IMG/VR virus record: IMGVR_UViG_3300038654_000006
Location: 1-20,606 of that record
Strand: one strand, 5' to 3'
Length of the DNA stretch: 20,606 nucleotides
From: a virus
Shown: positions 8,301 to 15,327 of the stretch, one piece after another
Layout of the letters: each line of letters starts with the position of its first letter
Numbering within the stretch: position 1 is the first letter of the stretch
Program-made: the position numbers and the translations under genes
The notes under the pieces: model-generated
The model's input: the letters and a program-made list of their open reading frames with translations, nothing else
Told to the model about the DNA's origin: nothing
Databases searched by the model: none

Positions 8301-8863
8301 CAATTGCATTAAGTGATCAAGTTAGCTATCCGTGGTTTGCTCCAGCAGGAACACGACGCGGTGGAGTTACAAACGCATCTGCAAGTGGTTACGTTACCGC
8401 CGAAGGTGAGTTTGAAAGTGTTGCATTGAATGAAGGACAACGTGATACGTTGTATGCTAACTCAATTAATCCAATTACATTCTTAGCAGGAGCAGGACTT
8501 GTTGTTTACGGACAGAAGACTCGTGCTAGCGGTGCAAGTGCATTGGATAGAATTAACGTAGCTAGATTGGTAATTTATCTTAGAAGTCAGCTTAATACAT
8601 TGGCTAAACCTTATATTTTTGAGCCTAACGATAAGTCAACACGTGATCAAATACGTAATGCAGCAGAAAGCTTATGTTTAGAACTGGTTGGACAACGTGG
8701 TCTATATGACTTTATAGTGGTATGCGACGAGAGTAATAATTCGGCCAGTCGCATTGACAGAAATGAGTTATATTTGGATATTGCTGTGGAACCAGTGAAA
8801 TCTGTGGAATTTATTTTTATTCCATTAAGACTCAAGAACACAGGAGAAATAGCTGGTCTTTAA
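5309..8863 (+). CDS. 18: Tail sheath protein gp18, unusually long
   Basis: Contractile tail sheath subunit. The N-terminus (ALTSPGAEVSVINESF, then residues to about 115 with AYSLLGVSSRAYVTRADID) and the C-terminal third (about 800-1184, including VVYGQKTRASGASALDRINV and the ending VEPVKSVEFIFIPLRLKNTG) match T4-like gp18. At 1184 aa it far exceeds T4 gp18 (659 aa). The excess is a central insertion, about residues 115-800. This insertion has repeated small modules of the form P....G..W......L......W (near 480-525, 692-730, 733-772) and at least two Ser/Thr-rich beta domains, probably displayed outside the sheath. AAAGGAGAC precedes ATG 5309. Transcription likely comes from the late box at 5278 and ends at the hairpin after the stop. 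Confidence 0.92.
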   Translation: MALTSPGAEVSVINESFYTPAEPGTVPMIFVASAENKQNGSSTGVATGTLSQNAGRPYLVTSQRELTDLFGDPIFYTDSNNNPIHAGELNEYGLQTAYSLLGVSSRAYVTRADIDLSELQATATEPGSFPVNGQNWLDTGVTEWGIFEWNASTESFAHQNPIVLTLADADRLDGSGIPKSSVGKIGDYAVDTSTDEIKYFVKKADNTWELITDGGPEDPMFFAESGTSNNNADATASYGTDGTFDIALTPTGSTFTVNFVANTDTNEQSISEWADFINTFVVSAGESLTEFRVVSLGTTLGLLSDNGTYTSATISNLTGSFSGGVLGLTAQAYTLTTASAPVFADTLMSTQPYPFTNSGVNVQQLVDVSGSLDITEIGGSGNTYTLSYNTSYPNDPDNNDPTIDDMIEVWNNTDLSASDLKFYVGTDNVLRIFSPGNILTGFEIDNTFDSLDTDIGFPEGVYSFDTASGFPLQISPHTQIPEWRSTDTKPAASGAVWIKTTEPNLGAKWSYNRFNSNTELFETISLPLYKDNASALYNLDRAGGGTNLEIGTSYAKWNSTDASPINATFRLYERDTTGVTSVTTSAIATALSGVYSIAISETVLNSQTISAAQTITFTATGAVSDADLFAAAINGATLVNVEASVNNLNQVVITHALGGDFEFSADTTGLLTAVGITDTKITQWAQPTNYFAQADAPQSVADNGALWYNSVIDEVDLLVHDGTQWVGVDTAPTVSATEPTSAVDGDIWISTADLENYPMIYRYVTDTFVLIDKADQTTQDGILFADARWGVDGGTTTGIEMASIADLLSNTYVDADAPDPALYPRGMLLWNLRRSGFNVKKFVKNHFAINGEYPNRWVTESANQADGSGSFGRKAQRKVVQQALQAMINSNDAIRDTETRLFNVMATPGYSELIGEMVTLNSDRGLSAFVVGDTPARLTPDATSLNDWGQNVLGAVEDNDQGLVTFDENLGVYYPWGFTSDNAGNNVVVPPSFMALRTIALSDQVSYPWFAPAGTRRGGVTNASASGYVTAEGEFESVALNEGQRDTLYANSINPITFLAGAGLVVYGQKTRASGASALDRINVARLVIYLRSQLNTLAKPYIFEPNDKSTRDQIRNAAESLCLELVGQRGLYDFIVVCDESNNSASRIDRNELYLDIAVEPVKSVEFIFIPLRLKNTGEIAGL

Positions 8864-8881
8864 AAGACAATTTAAGAATAG

Positions 8882-8907
8882 AAAAAGGCAGTTATACTGC
8901 CTTTTTT
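8882..8907 (+). terminator. Rho-independent terminator after gp18
   Basis: AAAAAGGCAG, loop TTATA, CTGCCTTTTTT: a 10-bp stem with a U-run, 18 bp after the gp18 stop. Confidence 0.9.
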
Positions 8908-9033
8908 CTTGACCAGTGCCATTTACTACTCCCAAGAGATTGAACAAATATTATTTAGTTGTTTGTGACGTCTGTTGCTAAAATTTGACATAAATCTTAA
9001 GATAATGTCCTAGAATCTTTTTTCTTAATTTTA

Positions 9034-9041
9034 TATAAATA
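9034..9041 (+). promoter_or_regulatory. Late promoter for tail tube (TATAAATA)
   Basis: Exact match to the T4 late promoter consensus, followed by AAAGGAG and the gp19 start at 9068. It restarts transcription after the gp18 terminator. Confidence 0.8.
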
Positions 9042-9067
9042 CTAGTAATAAAAGGAGACATGATAAT

Positions 9068-9700
9068 ATGGCAATCTCGACATTATCAAAAATTACAGTA
9101 CCACTAGCAAGTGATCAAAGTGCAACAAGCCAGGGCTTGTTAATGCCTAAACTTCAATATCGCTTTAGGGTAACACTAGAAAACTTTGGGGTATCTGCAA
9201 ATACAACAGAATTAACAAAACAAGTGATTGACGTCACTCGTCCGAGTTTGACTTTCGACGAAATTGAAGTTCCTGTATACAACTCACGAGCATACCTTGC
9301 TGGTAGACACAGTTGGGAAACGTTGTCTCTTACATTAAGGGACGATGCTACAGGAGCAGTACAAAAGCAAGTAGGCGAACAACTACAGAAGCAGTTTGAT
9401 ATGTTTGAACAAGCAAGTGCAGTTTCTGGTATTGATTACAAGTTTGTAGCTAGAATTGAAATATTAGACGGCGGCAACGGTGCAACTGACATCCAGGTAT
9501 TGGAAACATGGGAGTGTTATGGTTGTTTTGTAACAAACGCAAACTATAATTCATTAGCGTACAGCACAAACGAAGTTGCAACTATTTCACTTACAATCAG
9601 ATTTGATAACGCAATACAAACACCAGTTGGTACCGGTATTGGTACAAATGTTGGTCGTACAGCTAATACACTTATTACTGGTGGCGGCGGCGCTCAGTAA
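9068..9700 (+). CDS. 19: Tail tube protein gp19
   Basis: The gene directly follows the sheath, as in T4. The 210-aa protein has the tube-fold wording of T4-like gp19: MPKLQYRFRVTLENFG near residue 26, VIDVTRPSLTFDEIEVPVYN, then SWETLSLTLRDDATG, and an ending beta region VLETWECYGCFVTNANYNSL. T4 gp19 is about 163 aa; the surplus is a short N-terminal extension and a Gly/Thr-rich C-terminal tail (about 185-210). Subunits stack as hexamers to form the rigid inner tube through which DNA passes. GGAG lies 10 bases before ATG 9068; an ATG at 9060 is out of frame. It has its own perfect late promoter and its own terminator, so it is a monocistronic unit, as expected for a high-copy protein. Confidence 0.93.
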   Translation: MAISTLSKITVPLASDQSATSQGLLMPKLQYRFRVTLENFGVSANTTELTKQVIDVTRPSLTFDEIEVPVYNSRAYLAGRHSWETLSLTLRDDATGAVQKQVGEQLQKQFDMFEQASAVSGIDYKFVARIEILDGGNGATDIQVLETWECYGCFVTNANYNSLAYSTNEVATISLTIRFDNAIQTPVGTGIGTNVGRTANTLITGGGGAQ

Positions 9701-9724
9701 TAATTAACTTTTAGGGATGCCATC

Positions 9725-9757
9725 AAGAAAGGAGTATTTATTGCTCCTTTCTTTGTT
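9725..9757 (+). terminator. Rho-independent terminator after gp19
   Basis: AAGAAAGGAG, loop TATTTATTG, CTCCTTTCTT, then TGTTTCT. A 10-bp stem beginning 24 bp after the gp19 stop. Confidence 0.85.
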
Positions 9758-9777
9758 TCTACACAGTCTAAACATGG

Positions 9778-9785
9778 CTAAATAC
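9778..9785 (+). promoter_or_regulatory. Possible late promoter box (CTAAATAC) abutting a start codon
   Basis: CTAAATAC lies 4 bp before ATG 9790, after the gp19 terminator and with no ribosome site between. If used with T4 geometry, the transcript would start at or near the ATG. Confidence 0.35.
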
Positions 9786-9789
9786 TATT

Positions 9790-10944
9790 ATGAGTAAACT
9801 TAATGGATTTTTAGACAACGTCGGCACAGCATCGGGCGATATAATTGAAACCGTTGCTGGCGAAGGACAGAATTTTGTACAAGGATTATTAAATCCTGGT
9901 GGAAGTCTTCGTGACTTTCAACACGCTGCCCGCTTATATATTGACAATGCCTTTAGGTTAGCACCTAAAGTTAAATTTCTTTATTTTGTTAATTTTACAT
10001 TATCAGACGAAGCATTACGGTTTGCACCTACGTTGGGCGGAAAGCACAGAGGTGTACTTAACATGTTAGTTAAGAGTGTTGACTTACCACAATACACTGC
10101 AACTGTTGAAACTAGAAATCAATATAACAGAAAAAAGAATACACAATCAAGTATACAATATACTGATGTTGCTATAAAAATGCACGACGACAATGCCGGT
10201 GTCACGACTCAGCTACTTGAAGCTTATTATCGATACTATTTTCAAGACCCAAATGTTGACACTACTGCTAGTTTCAATCCGAGGGGAACTTATTCTGAAA
10301 ACAGAACAGTAGTACCGCCCGAACCGCTTGGTAGTACCACTACTACACGGGAAAGAGCATTTCCTCGTTACGGTTTAGATAATGAAACTGCTACGCCGTT
10401 TTTTAAAGAAATAAAATTATACCAGTTCACAAGACAGTCTTATATGGAATACACATTAGTTAATCCTATAGTAGCTCAATGGGGCCACGACACAATGGAC
10501 CAAGCAGATAGCTCTGGTATAGCAGAAAACAGCTTAATATTAAAATACGAGTCAGTGTTATATAACGCCGGCCGAGTTTCAGAAGACGATCCGGCATTTT
10601 TTGCAGATACTCATTACGACAAAACCCTAAGTCCTTTGTCAGTTTTAGGTGGCGGTGTTGCAAACGTATTTGGAGGCGGCGGTATTCTAGACGGTGCTAG
10701 CACAACGTTAGAAAACATTGGCCAGGGAACTTTCGCAGGCGCAGGCATTGCTGGCATTGCCGCTGCTAATACTATAAGAAACCTCGATGCTCTGTCAGCT
10801 GATAACTTAAGAGCAGAAGGTCTAAATATAGTAAGAAGCGTTTCGTCACCAAGTAATGGTGGATTAGCTGGAGTCTTTGTTCCAAAGAATAACGGTAATT
10901 CCGGCGATGATAATACAACTACTACAGTGCAAGGGTTAGGTTAA
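9790..10944 (+). CDS. Tail-tube-fold structural protein (gp48/gp54-like candidate)
   Basis: A 384-aa protein I recognise as a type conserved in marine T4-like phages, though without a settled name. Residues 55-70 (LAPKVKFLYFVNFTLSD) and VKSVDLPQYTATVETRNQYN (about 97-116) resemble tube and tube-initiator proteins. So does the later pattern FFKEIKLYQFTRQSYMEYTLVN followed by ENSLILKYESVLYNAGRV. A Gly/Ala-rich C-terminal region (about 290-384) is low-complexity. It lies right after gp19 and overlaps the next gene at TAATG. T4 gp54 and gp48 start and cap the tube at the baseplate; a similar adaptor role is the best guess. No Shine-Dalgarno is visible before ATG 9790, which is unusual among the neighbouring genes. 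Confidence 0.75.
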   Translation: MSKLNGFLDNVGTASGDIIETVAGEGQNFVQGLLNPGGSLRDFQHAARLYIDNAFRLAPKVKFLYFVNFTLSDEALRFAPTLGGKHRGVLNMLVKSVDLPQYTATVETRNQYNRKKNTQSSIQYTDVAIKMHDDNAGVTTQLLEAYYRYYFQDPNVDTTASFNPRGTYSENRTVVPPEPLGSTTTTRERAFPRYGLDNETATPFFKEIKLYQFTRQSYMEYTLVNPIVAQWGHDTMDQADSSGIAENSLILKYESVLYNAGRVSEDDPAFFADTHYDKTLSPLSVLGGGVANVFGGGGILDGASTTLENIGQGTFAGAGIAGIAAANTIRNLDALSADNLRAEGLNIVRSVSSPSNGGLAGVFVPKNNGNSGDDNTTTTVQGLG

Positions 10945-12971
10945 TGATTACACCAAAACAGACAACTAGAACTACAACAAAGACTTTCTTTGATAGTTAC
11001 TACGATAAAAAATTAGAATATCCAAGTAACGAAGTAGACGCAGTGGTGGGATTTTTTGAAAAGAGAGGCTTCTCAAAAGCTACTGCAATAAATGTATCAA
11101 CTGCAATTTTACAACAAGCTAAAATCGACAACGTAAAAGTATTTGTGTTATTGGACTCTCTTAAAGGATCGTCAGACGTACAGTTAAGTAGTTTGATTGC
11201 TGAAATTTTAAATTATAACAGAAGAAAGACTAGTAGTTTAGGTTATAAAGTGCCAACCGCAGCAAATGCAGTAGAATCAAGAAATATAGAAATAATTGAC
11301 AATACTCGGGCAAACACAATTGAAAGTAATAACGTAATTACTGTAACATCAACTGCTACATTTAACTACGAAGAAGTTATTGCCTCTAGCCGGTGCGATT
11401 TGTCGACAGCCTCTTATGATTCTGTAAGTTTTGATCCTAATCAAGTATTTCCGAACTGGTTCACCGCGCGTAGTGTGAACTTTAAACCTGACGGCACTAA
11501 GATGTACGTTCTAGGCAGATATGAAGAAGGCAGAGTTTACCAGTACACTATGTCGACAGCCTGGGACTTAAGTACTGCCTCCTATAACTCAGTAAGTTTG
11601 GGCTTCTCCGGGCAGGACTTTGCACCAAATTGTGTAAAATTCAAACCTGACGGTACTAAGATGTACATGGTAGGAGCCAGTACCGGCTCAGTTTACCAGT
11701 ACACCTTATCAACAGCTTGGGATATATCTACAGCATCTTATGACTCAGCCAGTTTTAGCATTTCGTCACAAGATGGCAGCCCAGTAAGCATAGAATTAAA
11801 ACCTGACGGCGCTAAGCTGTACGTTCTCGGCGGCTCTAACGACTCAGTTTACCAGTACACCTTGTCAACCGCATGGGACCTAGATACAGCCTCTTATGAC
11901 TCAGCCAGTTTTAGCATTTCGTCACAAGATGGTGGACCAGGGGACATGGCATTTGAACCTAGCGGTACTAAAATGTACATTACTGGAGCCGTAAACAGAT
12001 CAGTTTTCCAGTACAGCTTATCGACAGCATGGGACTTGAATACCGCTTCCTACAACTCTGTAAGTTTTGACGTTTCGTCACAAAATACCAACCCCAATGG
12101 CATAGCATTCAAACCCGACGGTTCCAAGATGTACGTGGTTGAAGCCAGTTACAAAGAGGTGTACCAGTACTCCATGTGTAGCGAACCAGTCTGGTGCGAT
12201 GTGTCTACAGCCTCTTACGACTCTGTAAGTTTTAGCGCGACGTCGCAAGACTCTTTTCCAACTGGCATAGCGTTTAAACCCGATGGTACGAAAATGTACA
12301 TGGGCGGGGTCGGCAGCAACACGGTCTACCAGTACACCTTGTCAACAGCCTGGGACGTAGATACTGTCTCTTATGACGATGTTAGTTTTGATGTTTCCTC
12401 GCAAGGTGGACCAAGGGCCATAGCATTCAAACCTGATGGCACTAAGATGTACATGGTCAGGGCCGGCTGGAACAAGGTCCACCAGTACAGCCTATCAACA
12501 GCCTGGGACCTGGATACCGCTTCCTACGATTCTGTAAGTTTTAGCGTGACGGGGCAAGACAACACTCCGTGGGACATAGCATTCAAACCTGATGGCACTA
12601 AGATGTACGTAATCGGGGTTCTAAGCGACAAGGTTCACCAGTACAGCCTATCAACAGCCTGGGACTTAAGTACTGCCTCTTACGACTCTGTAAGTTTTAG
12701 CGCGACGTCGCAAGACATTGCTCCGTGGGGTATAGCGTTTAAGCCAGATGGGACTAAGATATACGTGGTAGGGGGCGACAGCGACACGGTCTACCAGTAC
12801 TCCCTATCAACAACATGGGACGTGGCTACTGCCTCTTACGACTCAGTCAGTTTTGACGTGTCGTCGCAAGACGTCGCTCCAAATGGCGTAGCGTTTAAGC
12901 CTGATGGTACGAAGATGTACGTTATGGGCCTTGATAGCGACACGGTTTACCAATACTCCCTGTGTCAATAA
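10944..12971 (+). CDS. Virion structural domain fused to a ten-repeat propeller-like adhesin
   Basis: The start overlaps the previous stop (TAATG), implying translational coupling. Residues 1-115 (TTKTFFDSYYDKKLEYPSNEVDAV..., ILNYNRRKTSSLGYKV) match a small structural protein found alone in related marine T4-like phages. Residues 151-674 are ten repeats of about 51 aa with the pattern W-D-(L/V)-x-T-A-S-Y-D-S-V-S-F...FKPDGTKMYV.G....VYQYSLSTA. This is a typical beta-propeller blade series. Five repeats run from Cys151 to Cys412 and five more from Cys418 to Cys674, the penultimate residue. Only one other Cys (230) lies in the array. I infer two five-bladed propellers on a virion anchor, possibly for host binding. 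The repeat DNA is visibly richer in G+C than the N-terminal part. Confidence 0.85.
   Translation: MITPKQTTRTTTKTFFDSYYDKKLEYPSNEVDAVVGFFEKRGFSKATAINVSTAILQQAKIDNVKVFVLLDSLKGSSDVQLSSLIAEILNYNRRKTSSLGYKVPTAANAVESRNIEIIDNTRANTIESNNVITVTSTATFNYEEVIASSRCDLSTASYDSVSFDPNQVFPNWFTARSVNFKPDGTKMYVLGRYEEGRVYQYTMSTAWDLSTASYNSVSLGFSGQDFAPNCVKFKPDGTKMYMVGASTGSVYQYTLSTAWDISTASYDSASFSISSQDGSPVSIELKPDGAKLYVLGGSNDSVYQYTLSTAWDLDTASYDSASFSISSQDGGPGDMAFEPSGTKMYITGAVNRSVFQYSLSTAWDLNTASYNSVSFDVSSQNTNPNGIAFKPDGSKMYVVEASYKEVYQYSMCSEPVWCDVSTASYDSVSFSATSQDSFPTGIAFKPDGTKMYMGGVGSNTVYQYTLSTAWDVDTVSYDDVSFDVSSQGGPRAIAFKPDGTKMYMVRAGWNKVHQYSLSTAWDLDTASYDSVSFSVTGQDNTPWDIAFKPDGTKMYVIGVLSDKVHQYSLSTAWDLSTASYDSVSFSATSQDIAPWGIAFKPDGTKIYVVGGDSDTVYQYSLSTTWDVATASYDSVSFDVSSQDVAPNGVAFKPDGTKMYVMGLDSDTVYQYSLCQ
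11394..12968 (+). repeat. Ten coding repeats of about 153 bp in two blocks of five
   Basis: Each unit encodes one propeller blade. Block 1 spans 11394-12179 and block 2 spans 12195-12968. Each begins with TGC-GA(T) (Cys-Asp) and ends with a Cys codon after QYS(M/L). The hexapeptide linker SEPVW plus Cys418 joins them. Near-identical DNA words such as TTTAAACCTGACGG and CAGCCTGGGAC recur, so recombination between units is possible. Confidence 0.88.
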
Positions 12972-13011
12972 GGGGCCCTATTCCCATAAATGGGTAGATG
13001 GCATTTTATCT

Positions 13012-13218
13012 ATGATTAAAACACTAAGAGTGACCACCACAAAAGCGCTGGAAAACCCGGCCATACAAGAGCTGGTGGTCTCGAATGACAACTTTGTAGG
13101 AGCTCCTTTGAAGTTAAAAACAGCTAAAAAGATTATGTTATTTAATAGTACCAAACAGTTCCGTACATATTTGCAACACAGACTGACCGTGGCGCCGCAT
13201 AGATCTCGATCTTATTGA
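13012..13218 (+). CDS. Hypothetical small protein, 68 aa (uncertain)
   Basis: Between the propeller gene and gp4 an open frame continues from inside the propeller gene. The only plausible start of its own is ATG 13012 (MIKTLRVTTTKALENPAIQE). The product is basic, with no recognised motif and a weak ribosome site. It could be a real small gene or a remnant of former fibre sequence. An 8-bp inverted repeat (GACCACCA 13032-13039, TGGTGGTC 13073-13080) lies inside it. Confidence 0.3.
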   Translation: MIKTLRVTTTKALENPAIQELVVSNDNFVGAPLKLKTAKKIMLFNSTKQFRTYLQHRLTVAPHRSRSY

Positions 13219-13232
13219 AACTAATATAAATT

Positions 13233-13685
13233 ATGGCAAGAAATTATGCAAAGGGAACATTTAAACCTACTAACCCTGCAAAATACGTAGGCACCAAAAC
13301 GATACAATATAGAAGTTCTTGGGAATTTCAGTTCATGAAATTTTGTGACGAGAATCCAAATGTGAAACAATGGGCATCCGAAGCGATAAGGATTCCATAC
13401 AAAAATCCAATTACTGGAAAGCATACTGTTTATGTTCCTGACTTCTTTATTGAATACTATGATCGTAATGGAAAAAGCCATGTTGAACTTATAGAAATAA
13501 AACCAGAAAATCAATCATTTAAAGAAAGTGTAGGACGTAACAAATTAAATCAGGCTGCGTGGGCAGTTAATCAAGCAAAATGGGAAGTTGCCAGAGCATG
13601 GTGTAAGCAGAAAGGCATTGTTTTTAGAGTAGTAACTGAAAGAGATATTTTCGCAGGAACAAAAGGCGCAGGCAAGAAACGATAA
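13233..13685 (+). CDS. 4: Head completion nuclease gp4
   Basis: The 150-aa length equals the family norm. The opening ARNYAKGTFKPTNPAKYVGT and the following YRSSWEFQFMKFCDENP match gp4 of T4-like phages. A PD-(D/E)xK nuclease core of the TnsA-like type is visible: Glu31 in SSWEF, Asp70 in VYVPDFFIEY, and Glu88-Ile-Lys90 in ELIEIKP. In T4, gp4 completes filled heads before tails attach. The start has no Shine-Dalgarno: the word TATAAATT abuts the ATG, but the start is fixed by the conserved N-terminus. It ends 30 bp before gp16. Its stop codon lies inside a late promoter box that could serve gp16. Confidence 0.88.
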   Translation: MARNYAKGTFKPTNPAKYVGTKTIQYRSSWEFQFMKFCDENPNVKQWASEAIRIPYKNPITGKHTVYVPDFFIEYYDRNGKSHVELIEIKPENQSFKESVGRNKLNQAAWAVNQAKWEVARAWCKQKGIVFRVVTERDIFAGTKGAGKKR

Positions 13686-13688
13686 ATA
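13681..13688 (+). promoter_or_regulatory. Late promoter box overlapping the gp4 stop (GATAAATA)
   Basis: GATAAATA contains the gp4 TAA stop (13683-13685) and lies 27 bp before the gp16 start. Confidence 0.5.
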
Positions 13689-13715
13689 ATTAAACTATTA
13701 GTTAATGGACATATT

Positions 13716-14222
13716 ATGACAAAGAAACTAGAAACCTTATTCGACCTTCCTGAATCAAAAGAGATTGTTGAAAAAGCGGAAAAACAACAACAAGATAAAA
13801 AATCTCAAGAGCTTAAATCACAACGAAGACTAAAACGTGACATGGCTGAGTTTGATAAAATAGCGTCGGCTCTACCGGCTGTTAAAGGTCTTGGAGAAAT
13901 GGCCGACACTGACCTTGGAAATGTTGCTGATAAAGCAATGGGGTCATACGACGACTTAATGAATTTAGGTATGAACGTCGAAGCACGATATGCAGGTAGA
14001 ATCTTTGAAGTAGCAGGCAGTATGCTGAAAACTGGACTTGATGCAAAAGTAGCTAAAATAGATAAGAAATTAAAAATGGTTGAACTACAACTTAAAAAAG
14101 AAAAATTAGACAAAGACAGCAAATCCGACGGCGATGACGAATTTAGTACCAGAGAAAATAGCGTTGTTACTGACAGAAATTCCCTAATGGAACGATTAAA
14201 GAACGTCGATAAAGATAAATAG
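13716..14222 (+). CDS. 16: Small terminase subunit gp16
   Basis: The 168-aa protein is close to T4 gp16 (164 aa). It opens TKKLETLFDLPESKEIVEKA, and its centre (SYDDLMNLGMNVEARYAGRIFE, then MLKTGLDAKVAKIDKKLKMV) matches gp16 of marine T4-like phages. The whole protein is helical and charged, with coiled-coil-like heptads before and after the conserved centre. gp16 forms rings that select concatemeric phage DNA and stimulate the gp17 packaging ATPase. T4 genes 16 and 17 are adjacent, but here three other genes (2.3 kb) separate them. The ribosome site is weak; the late box at 13681 probably drives it. Confidence 0.85.
   Translation: MTKKLETLFDLPESKEIVEKAEKQQQDKKSQELKSQRRLKRDMAEFDKIASALPAVKGLGEMADTDLGNVADKAMGSYDDLMNLGMNVEARYAGRIFEVAGSMLKTGLDAKVAKIDKKLKMVELQLKKEKLDKDSKSDGDDEFSTRENSVVTDRNSLMERLKNVDKDK
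14214..14221 (+). promoter_or_regulatory. Late promoter box overlapping the gp16 stop (GATAAATA)
   Basis: GATAAATA encodes the last Asp-Lys and overlaps the TAG stop (14220-14222). AGGAT and ATG 14244 follow. Confidence 0.5.
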
Positions 14223-14243
14223 TTAATACAATAGGATATTGCA

Positions 14244-14711
14244 ATGAGAAGTTTTACGGACATTATTTTAGAATCAAAAAAGACATACCAGTTCAAAATT
14301 GGCATAGCAGGTGAATTACCTGAGCATTTTGTTGGTCATTTAGAAAGTGGCCTTGAAAAGTTTGGACTGTCTAAGATGTCTAACGGTAAGAAGACGCCTA
14401 TACAAGAACGTCCCTTGGACTTTCCTGCGTTAGAAAATACCGAAATAACTTATTTTAATGTTGAGGTTAATTACCCGACAACTACGCAGGTATTACAACA
14501 ATACTTAGGTAATGTTTGTACAGTACCACAAAGTCACATTATTGTAAGAAGCCCTAATGAACCACAAGAAGCATATCAGAATACTGCAACAGACACTGAA
14601 TACGAAACATTACTAACTAAAAAGGAACTTGAATACGAATGTGGTCAAGATTTAGTTGGCGAAAAACGAATTATGAACTTTCTAAAAGAATTAGAAAAAG
14701 AAAAGGAATAA
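14244..14711 (+). CDS. Conserved marine T4-like phage protein, 155 aa, unknown role
   Basis: The protein begins MRSFTDIILESKKTYQFKIG. It has a conserved-looking centre (TPIQERPLDFP, then YFNVEVNYPTTTQVLQQYLG and SHIIVRSPNEPQEAY) that I recall from hypothetical proteins of cyanophages, found near the terminase genes. No catalytic motif, signal or membrane segment is seen. AGGAT lies before the ATG and a late promoter box at 14214 precedes it. It is followed 4 bp later by the next gene, so the two are likely co-translated. A head or packaging role is plausible from context only. Confidence 0.75.
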   Translation: MRSFTDIILESKKTYQFKIGIAGELPEHFVGHLESGLEKFGLSKMSNGKKTPIQERPLDFPALENTEITYFNVEVNYPTTTQVLQQYLGNVCTVPQSHIIVRSPNEPQEAYQNTATDTEYETLLTKKELEYECGQDLVGEKRIMNFLKELEKEKE

Positions 14712-14715
14712 ACCC

Positions 14716-15309
14716 ATGGACATGAAAAAACTAATTAGTACAATGATCAATATTGACACTGATAAAAAGCAATTAAACGAATCGGCTATTAAAGAATGTG
14801 GTACTATGCCAATGGAAGCAGAAGGCATGGCAGCAGAAGGCCAGCCAGTAGAAACCGGCGATGTTGCTGCAAACTTTTCTTTAACAGCAGCAGGCGAAGG
14901 TAATGTTACAAGCTTATTGAACATTATGAAAAACGCAGGGCTAGCAAATGCAGAACCAGTGACACAAGATAGTATGGATATGCGCAGTTCAATGGAACGA
15001 TATCGTTCAGACGTTGATGAACCGGAAATGAGCATGGATGCTACTGGACCGGAAATGGACGTAGACACAAGTGCATTTGATGATCCAGATGCCGGCGTTA
15101 GTGACCAAGATTCTGAAGTAATTAGCATGAGTTCGGATGACGACCAATATAATGAAGAAAATATTACAGAGTGGTCGCAAGAGGATGCACATGAACTAGA
15201 AATGTTACACGGAAAAGTACAACGTTTTACTAACGGTTCTAGAAGTGCAGGTGATCAATTTGAAGACTACGTTGACAACAAATTTGACGGAATTGACAGT
15301 AACAGCTAG
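14716..15309 (+). CDS. Acidic conserved phage protein, 197 aa, unknown role
   Basis: AAAAGGAATAA precedes ATG 14716. The sequence is strongly acidic (runs such as DVDEPEMSMDATGPEMDVDT and DPDAGVSDQDSE), Met-rich and without aromatic clusters, so it is probably largely disordered. The segment NVTSLLNIMKNAGLANAEPV near residue 63 looks like a short ordered helix. The composition is like phage prohead core or internal proteins, but I see no specific match to T4 gp22, gp67 or gp68. It shares operon position and acidic character with the next gene. The two may be parts of a protein that is single in relatives. Confidence 0.7.
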   Translation: MDMKKLISTMINIDTDKKQLNESAIKECGTMPMEAEGMAAEGQPVETGDVAANFSLTAAGEGNVTSLLNIMKNAGLANAEPVTQDSMDMRSSMERYRSDVDEPEMSMDATGPEMDVDTSAFDDPDAGVSDQDSEVISMSSDDDQYNEENITEWSQEDAHELEMLHGKVQRFTNGSRSAGDQFEDYVDNKFDGIDSNS

Positions 15310-15327
15310 CATAATGACTTAGCTACT

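Noticed and set aside
8985-9016. TTGACA with TAGAAT upstream of gp19 as a second early promoter.
   Set aside because: The spacer is 20 bp, too long for a sigma70 promoter, and a perfect late promoter follows.
13805-14305. Minus-strand open frame of 166 aa opposite gp16.
   Set aside because: It is antisense to a clearly recognised gene, is Ser/Leu-rich as expected from the complement, and has no start context.
14691-15128. Minus-strand open frame of 145 aa opposite the acidic protein gene.
   Set aside because: It is a complement of Glu/Asp/Met-rich codons and lacks a ribosome site or any recognisable motif.
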